64,000 nt of DNA, taken from NCBI RefSeq assembly GCF_026686735.1, contig NZ_CP113432.1:6065001-6129000 (forward strand), given 5' to 3'. The position numbers were made by a program, and so were the translations under genes. Under the pieces are notes generated by a model that was not told the origin of the DNA, searched no databases, and saw nothing but the letters and a program-made list of their open reading frames with translations. This stretch comes from Pseudomonas triclosanedens. Its GTDB lineage: Bacteria; Pseudomonadota; Gammaproteobacteria; Pseudomonadales; Pseudomonadaceae. Below are positions 43,317-50,879 of this stretch, piece after piece; the first letter of the stretch is position 1, and every line of letters starts with the position of its first letter.

Positions 43317-44201
43317 TCAGGACGCCTCGTCCGGGCGCTCCTCGTGGCTCTTCACCACCTTCGGCGACAGGCGCAGGCTGCGCAGGCTGCGCTTGACGCT
43401 CTTGAGGTGGTTCACCAGGTCCGGGCCGCGGGCCATCGCCACGCCCATCGCCAGCACATCGATCACCACCAGGTGGGCGATGCGCGAGGTCAGCGGGGTG
43501 TAGATGTCGGTGTCTTCATGCACGTCCACCGCCAGGTTGACCGTGGCCAGGTCGGCCAGGGGAGTCTGGCTCGGGCACAGGGTGATCAGCGTGGCGCCGG
43601 CTTCGCGCACCAGGTTTGCGGTCACCAGCAAGTCCTTGGAGCGGCCGGACTGGGAGATGCAGATCGCCACGTCCGAGGGCTTCAGGGTCACCGCCGACAT
43701 GGCCTGCATGTGGGGGTCGGAATACGCCGCCGCCGACAGCAGCAGGCGGAAGAACTTGTGCTGGGCATCCGCCGCCACCGCGCCGGAAGCGCCGAAACCG
43801 TAGAACTCCACACGCTGGGCATGGGCGATGGCGGCGATGGCGCGCTCCAGGGCGTGGGTGTCGAGATGCTCGCGCACCTCCATCAACGAGTGCAGGGTGG
43901 TGTCGAAGATCTTCAGGCTGAAGTCCGCCACCGAGTCGCTCTCGTTGATCGAGAACTGGCCGAAGCTGGCGCCGGCGGCCAGGCTCTGCGCCAGCTTGAG
44001 CTTGAGGTCCTGGAAGCCGCTGCAACCAATGGCGCGACAGAAGCGCACGATGGTCGGCTCGCTGACACCCACACCGTGGGCGAGGTCTGCCATTGAACTG
44101 TGCATGACCGATGCAGGGTCCTGCATCACGTGATCGGCAACCTTGAGCTCCGACTTGCGGAGCAGATGACGCGACTGGGCAATGTGCTGCAAAAGGTTCA
44201 C
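43317..44201 (-). CDS. HexR-like (RpiR/MurR family) regulator
   Basis: 294 aa: HTH domain at 1-77 (MADLAHGVGVSEPTIVRFCRAIGCSGFQDLKLKLAQSL) and SIS sugar-phosphate-binding domain (VEFYGFGASGAVAADAQHKFFRL; VAICISQSGRSKDLLVTANLVREAGATLITL; EDTDIYTPLTSRIAHLVVIDVLAMGVAMARGP). Close to HexR, which represses glucose genes and is released by KDPG; a second copy beside zwf is known in Pseudomonas. The start is GTG at 44201 (reads (M)NLLQHIAQSRHLLRKSE). The divergent operator at 44246-44262 suggests control of itself and zwf. Confidence 0.9.
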   Translation of the reverse strand: MNLLQHIAQSRHLLRKSELKVADHVMQDPASVMHSSMADLAHGVGVSEPTIVRFCRAIGCSGFQDLKLKLAQSLAAGASFGQFSINESDSVADFSLKIFDTTLHSLMEVREHLDTHALERAIAAIAHAQRVEFYGFGASGAVAADAQHKFFRLLLSAAAYSDPHMQAMSAVTLKPSDVAICISQSGRSKDLLVTANLVREAGATLITLCPSQTPLADLATVNLAVDVHEDTDIYTPLTSRIAHLVVIDVLAMGVAMARGPDLVNHLKSVKRSLRSLRLSPKVVKSHEERPDEAS

Positions 44202-44245
44202 AGGGGTAGGCTCGGTGATAGTTGTCTGAGATTTCTGTAGTCTTG

Positions 44246-44262
44246 TTGTAGTTATACTACAA
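44246..44262. promoter_or_regulatory. HexR-type operator between the HexR-like gene and zwf
   Basis: TTGTAGTTATACTACAA is a palindrome containing TGTAGTTATACTACA (44247-44261), which fits the gammaproteobacterial HexR consensus TGTARTWWWAYTACA at every position. It lies 31 bp before the zwf start and 45 bp before the regulator start, so both could be repressed. Confidence 0.85.
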
Positions 44263-44292
44263 AACTATCCGCCACGCCCAGGGAATAAGTCC

Positions 44293-45768
44293 GTGAATAC
44301 TCCCGCCAGCCCTAGTCTCCCCAGCTCCTGCGACATTCTGGTATTCGGCGGTAGCGGTGACCTCGCCCTGCACAAGCTGCTGCCGGCGCTCTACCACCTG
44401 CATCGGGAGAATCGCCTGCCGGCCGACACGCGGATCTTCGCCCTTGCCCGCAGCAACCGCGACGCAGCCGCCTACCTGGCCCTGGCCGAGCGCAACTGCC
44501 GCGCCCAGGTGGCGCGCAACGATTTCATCGTAGAAGCCTGGCGCAGCTTCGCCCAGCGCCTGGAGTACCTTGCCATCGATGCCTCGCAAAGCGCCGATTT
44601 CGGTCGCCTGGCCAAGGCGCTCAAGCACAGCGAGGGCCGCGTGCTGGTGCATTACCTGGCCACCGCGCCGAGCCTGTTCGCTCCGATTGCGCAGAACCTG
44701 AAGATCGCCGGGCTGGCCGGTCCGCTGGCGCGCATCGTGCTGGAGAAGCCGCTGGGCCACTCGCTGGAATCGGCTCGGGCGATCAACCAGGCGATTGGCG
44801 AAGTGTTCGACGAGTCGCGGGTGTTCCGCATCGACCACTATCTGGGCAAGGAAACCGTACAGAACCTGATGGCACTGCGCTTCGCCAACACGCTTTTCGA
44901 GCCGGTGTGGCGCAACGGGCACATCGATCACGTGCAGATCACCGTCAGCGAGACTCTCGGCGTGGAGAACCGCGGCGGTTACTACGACCACGCCGGAGCC
45001 ATGCGCGACATGGTGCAGAACCACCTGCTGCAACTGCTCTGCCTGGTGGCAATGGAGGCGCCGGTGCGCTTCGACGCCGAGGCGGTACGCAACGAGAAGG
45101 TGAAGATCATCGAGGCGCTGCGGCCGATCTCCGGGCAGGACGTACAGGACAAGACGGTGCGCGGCCAGTACGCCGCCGGGCACATCGGCGGGCAGGAAGT
45201 ACCGGCGTACTGGTTCGAGAAAAATGTCGACAACGACAGCGATACGGAAACCTTCGTCGCCATTCAGGCAGAGATCGACAACTGGCGCTGGTCCGGTGTG
45301 CCGTTCTACCTGCGCACCGGCAAGCGCATGGCGAAGAAGTGTTCGGAGATCGTCATCCAGTTCAAGCCCGCCCCCAACGGCCTGATCGGCTCGGCGAGCA
45401 ACACGGCCAACCGCCTGTGGATAAGGTTGCAGCCTGAAGAGCGCATCAGCGTGCAGTTGATGGCCAAGGCGCCCGGCAAGGGCATGCAGCTGGAGCCGGT
45501 GGAGCTGGACCTGAACCTCGCCCAGGCATTCAACCGCAACAAGCGCCGCTGGGATGCCTATGAGCGTCTACTGCTGGATGTGATCGAGGGCGATTCGACC
45601 CTGTTCATGCGCCGCGACGAAGTGGAAGCGGCATGGCGCTGGGTCGACCCAATCATCAAAGGCTGGCAGGAGTACTACCAGAGCCCACGCCCCTACCCCG
45701 CCGGAAGCAACGGCCCGGAACAGGCGCAGACCCTGCTGGAATTGCAGGGACGACGCTGGCTGGAGTGA
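44293..45768 (+). CDS. zwf: Glucose-6-phosphate 1-dehydrogenase
   Basis: 491-aa NAD(P)-dependent enzyme opening the Entner-Doudoroff/pentose phosphate route. The cofactor motif is GGSGDLALHKLLPALY (19-34), the substrate motif RIDHYLGKETVQN (179-191), and EKPLGHS is also present. The start is GTG at 44293, the first in-frame start after the operator; no strong ribosome site is seen. This is the second-copy type found away from the edd/glk cluster in PAO1. Regulation by the divergent HexR-like protein is strongly suggested by the palindrome at 44246. Confidence 0.93.
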   Translation: MNTPASPSLPSSCDILVFGGSGDLALHKLLPALYHLHRENRLPADTRIFALARSNRDAAAYLALAERNCRAQVARNDFIVEAWRSFAQRLEYLAIDASQSADFGRLAKALKHSEGRVLVHYLATAPSLFAPIAQNLKIAGLAGPLARIVLEKPLGHSLESARAINQAIGEVFDESRVFRIDHYLGKETVQNLMALRFANTLFEPVWRNGHIDHVQITVSETLGVENRGGYYDHAGAMRDMVQNHLLQLLCLVAMEAPVRFDAEAVRNEKVKIIEALRPISGQDVQDKTVRGQYAAGHIGGQEVPAYWFEKNVDNDSDTETFVAIQAEIDNWRWSGVPFYLRTGKRMAKKCSEIVIQFKPAPNGLIGSASNTANRLWIRLQPEERISVQLMAKAPGKGMQLEPVELDLNLAQAFNRNKRRWDAYERLLLDVIEGDSTLFMRRDEVEAAWRWVDPIIKGWQEYYQSPRPYPAGSNGPEQAQTLLELQGRRWLE

Positions 45769-45801
45769 TCCCTTCACCGGAAAGCACAGGACGAGCGCCG
45801 C

Positions 45802-45837
45802 GCAGGATGGCGTGGAGCGCGGCGATACCCATCCTGC
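45802..45837. repeat. Palindromic repeat after zwf
   Basis: GCAGGATGG (45802-45810) and CCATCCTGC (45829-45837) are perfect inverted arms around CGTGGAGCGCGGCGATAC. Same family as 27450 and 47416. It may end the zwf transcript. Confidence 0.6.
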
Positions 45838-45959
45838 AGACAGCCCGTCGGGCATATCGTCGTGGGGAGCCGATAGAGCATCCGTTGACCTCGCTCACCA
45901 TGCTAGAGGCCCCGATTCCCTAGAGTGGCGGACTTTTATCCACAGCCCGCTCCGCCATC

Positions 45960-47363
45960 ATGTCCCAGACCCCGTTTTCCCCCGAACTTCTCTGCCCGGC
46001 CGGCTCGCTAAAGAGCCTGCGCCACGCCTTCGCCTATGGCGCCGACGCCGTCTACGCCGGCCAGCCGCGCTACAGCCTGCGGGTGCGCAACAACGAATTC
46101 GACCACGCCAACCTCGCCACCGGTATCAACGAGGCCCACGCCCAGGGCAAGCGCCTCTACGTAGTGGTCAACATCGCCCCGCACAACGCCAAGCTCAAGA
46201 CCTTCCTGAATGACCTGGAGCCAGTGCTGGCGATGGGGCCCGATGCGTTGATCATGTCCGATCCCGGCCTGATCATGCTGGTTCGTCAGAATTTTCCGGA
46301 AGTCGATATCCATCTCTCGGTGCAGGCCAACGCGGTGAACTGGGCCAGCGTGGAGTTCTGGCGCCAGCAGGGGCTCAAGCGAACGATCCTGTCCCGCGAG
46401 CTGTCGCTGGAAGAAATCGCCGAGATCCGCGAGCGCGTGCCCGGCATGGAGCTGGAAGTCTTCGTCCACGGCGCGCTATGCATGGCCTATTCGGGCCGCT
46501 GCCTGCTGTCGGGCTATATCAACCGCCGCGACCCCAACCAGGGCACCTGCACCAACGCCTGCCGCTGGGAATACAAGACCCACGCCGCCCATGAGGACGA
46601 ACTGGGCCACGCGGTGCGCGACGTCGAGCCGACACTGGGCATCGGTGCGCCGACCCGGGAAATCGTCCTGCTCGAAGAAGGCAATCGCCCCGGCGAGCTG
46701 ATGGAGGCCTTCGAGGACGAACACGGCACTTACATCATGAACTCCAAGGACCTGCGGGCCATCCAGCACGTGCAGCGCCTGACGGAGATGGGCGTGCACT
46801 CGCTGAAGATCGAAGGCCGTACCAAGTCCCACTACTACGTTGCGCGCACCGCCCAGGCCTACCGCAAAGCCATCGACGACGCCGTCGCCGGCCGTGCCTT
46901 CGACCTCGGCCTGATGCAGACCCTGGAATCCCTCGCACACCGCGGTTACACCGAAGGCTTCCTGCGCCGCCACGTGCATGACGAGTATCAGAACTACCAG
47001 TACGGACACTCGTTGTCCGAGCGCCAGCAGTTCGTGGGTGAACTCACCGGCGAACGGCGCAACGGCCTGGCCGAGGTACGGGTGAAGAACCGCTTCGAAG
47101 TCGGCGACAGCGTCGAGCTGATGACTCCGGCAGGCAATCGCACCTTCCGCCTGCAAGCGCTGGAGAACAACCGCGGCGACTGCATCGGCATTGCGCCGGG
47201 GGACGGGCACATCGTCTACCTCCCGCTCCCCGAAGACCTCGACCTGCAATACGCGCTGCTGATGCGCAACCTGGATGGGGGGACCACGCGCGACAAGCAC
47301 GAGAAGGCTGTGGGCGGCGGCTGCGGGAATGACTGCGGCACGTGCGGTTGCGGCGGGAGCTGA
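45960..47363 (+). CDS. trhP: Peptidase U32-family protein, YegQ/TrhP type (tRNA uridine hydroxylation)
   Basis: 467-aa U32-family protein. N-terminal ELLCPAGSLKSLRHAFAYGADAVYAGQPRYSLR; the U32 signature FVHGALCMAYSGRCLLSGYINRRDPNQGTCTNACRWEY, whose Cys residues bind an Fe-S cluster in characterised members; then SLKIEGRTKSHYYVARTAQAYRKAIDD. The C-terminus is Gly/Cys-rich (GGGCGNDCGTCGCGGS). E. coli YegQ/TrhP makes 5-hydroxyuridine in tRNA from prephenate, so this is the likely role rather than proteolysis. The ATG at 45960 has no strong ribosome site; TTATCCACA, an exact DnaA-box nonamer, is at 45936-45944 just before it (possibly chance). Confidence 0.87.
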   Translation: MSQTPFSPELLCPAGSLKSLRHAFAYGADAVYAGQPRYSLRVRNNEFDHANLATGINEAHAQGKRLYVVVNIAPHNAKLKTFLNDLEPVLAMGPDALIMSDPGLIMLVRQNFPEVDIHLSVQANAVNWASVEFWRQQGLKRTILSRELSLEEIAEIRERVPGMELEVFVHGALCMAYSGRCLLSGYINRRDPNQGTCTNACRWEYKTHAAHEDELGHAVRDVEPTLGIGAPTREIVLLEEGNRPGELMEAFEDEHGTYIMNSKDLRAIQHVQRLTEMGVHSLKIEGRTKSHYYVARTAQAYRKAIDDAVAGRAFDLGLMQTLESLAHRGYTEGFLRRHVHDEYQNYQYGHSLSERQQFVGELTGERRNGLAEVRVKNRFEVGDSVELMTPAGNRTFRLQALENNRGDCIGIAPGDGHIVYLPLPEDLDLQYALLMRNLDGGTTRDKHEKAVGGGCGNDCGTCGCGGS

Positions 47364-47415
47364 GTCTTGAGCAGCACGTTCTGGCGGAACACCCATCCGC
47401 CAGAAGCGCAGGTTG

Positions 47416-47480
47416 GCATGGAGCGATGCCCATCAATCCGCGCGCCGACAGCATGGGTATCGCCAAGGCTCCGCCCATAC
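47416..47480. repeat. Palindromic repeat after trhP
   Basis: Imperfect inverted segment beginning GCATGGAGCGATGCCCATC and ending ATGGGTATCGCCAAGGCTCC plus GCCCAT. The ATGGGTATCG and AAGGCTCC blocks are shared with 3526-3568. It separates trhP from the convergent DUF3142 gene. Confidence 0.5.
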
Positions 47481-47499
47481 TGCGCAAGCCCCGGGCGGC

Positions 47500-48213
47500 T
47501 CAAGGATTCTGCAGGAACACCACATAGCCCCTGAACCACCGACTCTTCGCCAGGTAGTCCGGCGCCTGCCATTGCCCGTACTGCGCCAGGCCGATGCGGA
47601 ACGGCAACTGCAGGCGCGCCACACGCGGCAGATAGGCCTGGTAATTGGGGATGGTGTGGCGGCCCTGGTAAGTCTGCACCACCACCTCGTCCACCACGCC
47701 AGCCAGACGGTTGATGGTGTCCGGCGCGCCGTTGCTGCTCCAGTCCATCAACCCGGTGATGCTCAGCCTGTAGTCCCCCGGCAGGCGCTTGCGCAGGTCC
47801 TGGAGGAAGTCGACGTATTCGCTCAGATAGCGCGTTCGCGCATCGAAGTCGATCTGCACACCTACCACCGGATTACCGGCGGCGCGCCAGCGGCGCAACT
47901 GGGACAGCAGGGTGCGGTAGATGTCCTCGTGCCAGCGCAGGGTATGGGCACGGTAGACCACCCATACCTCGCCCTGGGACAGGCGAGGTATGGCGATGCC
48001 CTGGGCGATCAGCCGGGCGCGACCGTCCTTCTGACGTGGCGCGCTGATCTGCCCTTGCAGCACATAGAGCGTGTGCGCCTGGGCAAGCACCGGCTGCCTC
48101 TCGACACCGCTCCACAGCCAGAACGCGTCGTGATCGACGGCGTCCACCCCGCCGGCAGCCGCCGTGGCGCTGCCCAGCAGCAGCGCCAGCCCGACCGCGA
48201 CAACCCGCAGCAC
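47500..48213 (-). CDS. DUF3142 domain protein, exported
   Basis: 237 aa from GTG at 48213, 5 bp after the stop of the upstream 725-aa gene. The N-terminus (VLRVVAVGLALLLGSATAAAG) reads as a signal peptide. The body matches DUF3142, a glycoside-hydrolase-like TIM-barrel family of unknown activity: DAFWLWSGVERQPVLAQAHTLYVLQGQI, VVGVQIDFDARTRYLSEYVDFLQDLRKRL, LSITGLMDWSSN, DEVVVQTYQGRHTIPNYQAYL, FRIGLAQYGQW. An earlier in-frame ATG (48288) lies inside the upstream gene and would bury the signal. Probably co-transcribed with the upstream gene. The DUF assignment is by memory of motifs. Confidence 0.75.
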   Translation of the reverse strand: MLRVVAVGLALLLGSATAAAGGVDAVDHDAFWLWSGVERQPVLAQAHTLYVLQGQISAPRQKDGRARLIAQGIAIPRLSQGEVWVVYRAHTLRWHEDIYRTLLSQLRRWRAAGNPVVGVQIDFDARTRYLSEYVDFLQDLRKRLPGDYRLSITGLMDWSSNGAPDTINRLAGVVDEVVVQTYQGRHTIPNYQAYLPRVARLQLPFRIGLAQYGQWQAPDYLAKSRWFRGYVVFLQNP

Positions 48214-48218
48214 GCAGC

Positions 48219-50396
48219 TTACCAGTAGTACTTCAGCGCCTTCGCCCAGGGCGTGCTGGCGTACTGCCCCTTGAGCGTGCGGAACCACTGCTTGCGCTGC
48301 GCCGGAGCGATGTCCTGGCTACCGCAGCCGTTGAATCCGCTGGGGGCGTAGCAGTTGATGGCGCGGAACAGCGCGTAGCCGCGGTCATCCTCCGGCGCCT
48401 GCTTGTCGGCGATGATCTTCAGATAGCCATCCATCCGCGAGTAGGCGCTGCCGGGGAACAACGACTCGCTGCCGCCCAGCTCGCGCTCGCTCGGCTGGCT
48501 GTCCAGCGGGAATCCATCCAGGCCGTTGCGCAGGATGAACTCGCCCAGGCAGTTCAACGCCCGAGGCGGTTGCGGGCTCTGCAACAGGTCGCGGGCGACG
48601 TCGACGATCGCCGGGCACTCGTAGCCGGTGTCGTTCTTGCCACCCGGCCACTGGAACAGTGTCAGCGGCATGCTGCCGTAGAGGTAGCCGATGCTCGCAC
48701 CCAGCGGCTTGCCGCCCGGCTCGGTAGGGAGCAGCGCGAGGTCGTCGATGAACGCCTGGTACTGGCCGTGCAGCAGGTCCTTGTAGAGCAGAGCGAACAG
48801 CGCGGTGTCGCGTTCCTCCACCGATGCGCCGGCCGCACGCGCCTGCTGGCGCAGCAGCTCGGGGCCGGCGACGTGGCGCAGGAGAATTTCGCGGATGATC
48901 GGCGTCTGCACCGGCGAGCCTTCGGCGAAGACCTTCACCAGGCGGTCGCTGCGCTCGTAGTTGAACGCCAGCGCCAGCTCCAGTTGGTCGCGTTGCAGCG
49001 GCTGATGCGCCAGCGGCAGCAGCCGCAGCCAGAGCTTCTCGGCGGCGATCCAGTCATTGCCGGCCTCCAGCGCGAAGCCACGCAGGGCCTGCTGGCTGAA
49101 CGCGAGGTAGTCGAGCTTCTCGGGGATATCCTCCGGCAGGCTCTTCAGCGCTTCGCCGGGGTTCTCGTCCACGTACAGATGGTAGGCGGCAGTCAGGTAG
49201 TCATGCAGCGCCGGTTGCGCGGCGAACAGCTCCTTCTGCGCGGCGAGGCCGGCGCCGTCAAGCGCGCGCGGCTCGTTCGGCTCATGGTGGCGCATCTGCA
49301 TCAGGTCGAGCACAGCCAGCAGGCGCGGGTCGCGCACATCCGCCGGGCGGGCGGTGACCAGCAGCTTGTTGTCCACCTCCTGGATCAGTTGCCCAAGGTC
49401 GGCATCGGGGCGGGCGAACAGCTCGGCGTACTCGCCAGCGAGCCGGCTTTCGTCACTCATCAGCCAGTAGATACGGCGCAGCAGGCCCTTGGCCGAGGCG
49501 GCGTACTGGCCCTGCGGATACTGCTTGAGGTAATCGCCCAGGCTGGCCTCGGCATTCTTCAGCACGTTCTTGTCGACCTTGCGCAGGTCGGGGTAGCCCA
49601 TCTCGTCGAAGGCATTCTGCTGGGCTTCGTTGAGCAGGCTGCGGGCAATCATGTAGCGGGCTGTTTCCCGCACCCAGGGCAGGTCGCTGGACTGCAGCGC
49701 GCGGAACGCCTTGAGCGCCTCGCCGAAGCGGCCGCTATAGAACTCCGCGGCCCCCTTGAGATAAGTGGCAAAGGCCTTGCCCGGCGCGGATTGCAGGTCG
49801 GAGGGCAGGATGACGGTGAGCTGCGTGTCGTCCCACTGGCAGGCGCCCAGCAGCGTCAGGCGGCTGCGCGCCAGGCTCTGGCGCTCCTCGGCACTCAGTG
49901 CGTCGGCGAGCAACAACTGGCTGAGGAAGTCCTGTGCGGTGCCCGCGTTGTTGCTGCGGCAGCGGCTGCCTTCGCCGCTGGCGAAGCTGTCGGAGGGTTG
50001 CGGCAGGCTGTCCGCCTGCAGGCCGATGCGCGCGACCAGATCGGCCAGCGGCGCTGAGGCCGAGGTGGCGGCGGTCGGGCTGCCGGCATCGGAAGACAGC
50101 CCATCGTCGAGCAGGCGCGCAAGAGGGAACGGCACCTTGCCATAGCCCAGTTGCTGTTCGTCGTCGGAGAGCGGGCGATCCGGAATGGTCGTCTGTCCGG
50201 CATCGGCCAGCAGCAGTTGCAGATTGACCCGGCTGTCGTTGCCCGGGCTCAGGAACGGCAAGCTGTTGCACACATCCAGCGTGTCGCGCTTGAGGTTCCA
50301 GCTCGGGTAGCACGAGTCGTCGCTGCTCGCGCGCGCTTCCTGCACGCCGAGGCTGCCGATCATCAGGGCCAGTAGGGTTAATCCGTGCAGACGCAT
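48219..50396 (-). CDS. Large exported hypothetical protein with helical repeats
   Basis: 725 aa with a signal peptide (MRLHGLTLLALMIGSLGVQEARA, then SSDDSCYPSWNLKRDTLDVCNS). The rest is rich in TPR-like helical stretches (YLKGAAEFYSGRFGEALKAFRALQSSD; YMIARSLLNEAQQNAFDEMGY; LGDYLKQYPQGQYAASAKGLLRRIYWL), pointing to a periplasmic scaffold. No catalytic motif was seen. The ATG at 50396 has AAGGA upstream; the open frame continues 80 codons earlier through GC-rich non-coding DNA. Followed directly by the DUF3142 gene, a pairing seen in PAO1 at the place before uvrD (recollection). Function unknown. Confidence 0.8.
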   Translation of the reverse strand: MRLHGLTLLALMIGSLGVQEARASSDDSCYPSWNLKRDTLDVCNSLPFLSPGNDSRVNLQLLLADAGQTTIPDRPLSDDEQQLGYGKVPFPLARLLDDGLSSDAGSPTAATSASAPLADLVARIGLQADSLPQPSDSFASGEGSRCRSNNAGTAQDFLSQLLLADALSAEERQSLARSRLTLLGACQWDDTQLTVILPSDLQSAPGKAFATYLKGAAEFYSGRFGEALKAFRALQSSDLPWVRETARYMIARSLLNEAQQNAFDEMGYPDLRKVDKNVLKNAEASLGDYLKQYPQGQYAASAKGLLRRIYWLMSDESRLAGEYAELFARPDADLGQLIQEVDNKLLVTARPADVRDPRLLAVLDLMQMRHHEPNEPRALDGAGLAAQKELFAAQPALHDYLTAAYHLYVDENPGEALKSLPEDIPEKLDYLAFSQQALRGFALEAGNDWIAAEKLWLRLLPLAHQPLQRDQLELALAFNYERSDRLVKVFAEGSPVQTPIIREILLRHVAGPELLRQQARAAGASVEERDTALFALLYKDLLHGQYQAFIDDLALLPTEPGGKPLGASIGYLYGSMPLTLFQWPGGKNDTGYECPAIVDVARDLLQSPQPPRALNCLGEFILRNGLDGFPLDSQPSERELGGSESLFPGSAYSRMDGYLKIIADKQAPEDDRGYALFRAINCYAPSGFNGCGSQDIAPAQRKQWFRTLKGQYASTPWAKALKYYW

Positions 50397-50879
50397 GGAG
50401 GGTCCTTGTCCGTTGGGGCCCGCACGCTGGGCACGGGGCGTTGACTCATCGAGGAAGAATCTTACCTCGCTCCACCGCCGCTTGCCGCATCCGCGTGGGC
50501 GAACCGCCGCCACGACGCGCCGGGCGGTAGGACCCGCTGCCCAGTGGTTACGTGCCTTGGCACCAGGGAAGGCCCTGTACGCACCGAGCCCCGCCGTCGA
50601 CGGCGGTTCGTGCCTTGCGAAGAGGCATCGACGCACGATCTATCACTTCCCGCCGCCCCCTGCTCGCCGGAGCCACAGCGCTCGGTATTACCGGCGCGCT
50701 GCCCGGTAGCGGCCGAAGCTGGCGCGCAGAGCGAGGGCACGGCGCGCGTCCCGCAGAGCATCCTGAAGGGCAGCAAGACGTCGGCTTGGCTGCCGGTGCC
50801 GCCGAACGCGATGAGCGAGGAAGGGGCGAAGACGCTCGCGCGGATCGCCTCCCTCAGGTGGCCTGCGTGGCGCGCCCGC
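50397..50879. other. Gap of 483 bp upstream of the exported repeat protein
   Basis: Holds the promoter of the 48219-50396 gene on the left (AAGGA ribosome site at its edge) and a possible gene relic on the right (50626-50874, listed separately). No repeat or RNA gene seen. Confidence 0.5.
50626..50874 (+). pseudogene. Possible decayed gene: twin-arginine-like signal plus cytochrome c551-like tail, frameshifted
   Basis: Plus strand, two frames. In one, from about 50626, the reading SITSRRPLLAGATALGITGA looks like a twin-arginine signal peptide. From about 50712 the other frame reads AEAGAQSEGTARV and later LPVPPNAMSEEGAKTLARIA, which resembles the C-terminal end of cytochrome c551-type proteins (MPPNAxSxxEAxTLAxW), but with Val at the axial-Met position. 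No heme CXXCH and no start codon remain. A deletion joining two genes, such as a Tat enzyme and its cytochrome partner, could explain it. Weak evidence; chance similarity is possible. Confidence 0.3.

Noticed and set aside
45936..45944. Exact TTATCCACA before trhP as a DnaA regulatory site
   Set aside because: Single isolated match; about half of one exact match per strand pair is expected by chance in 64 kb.
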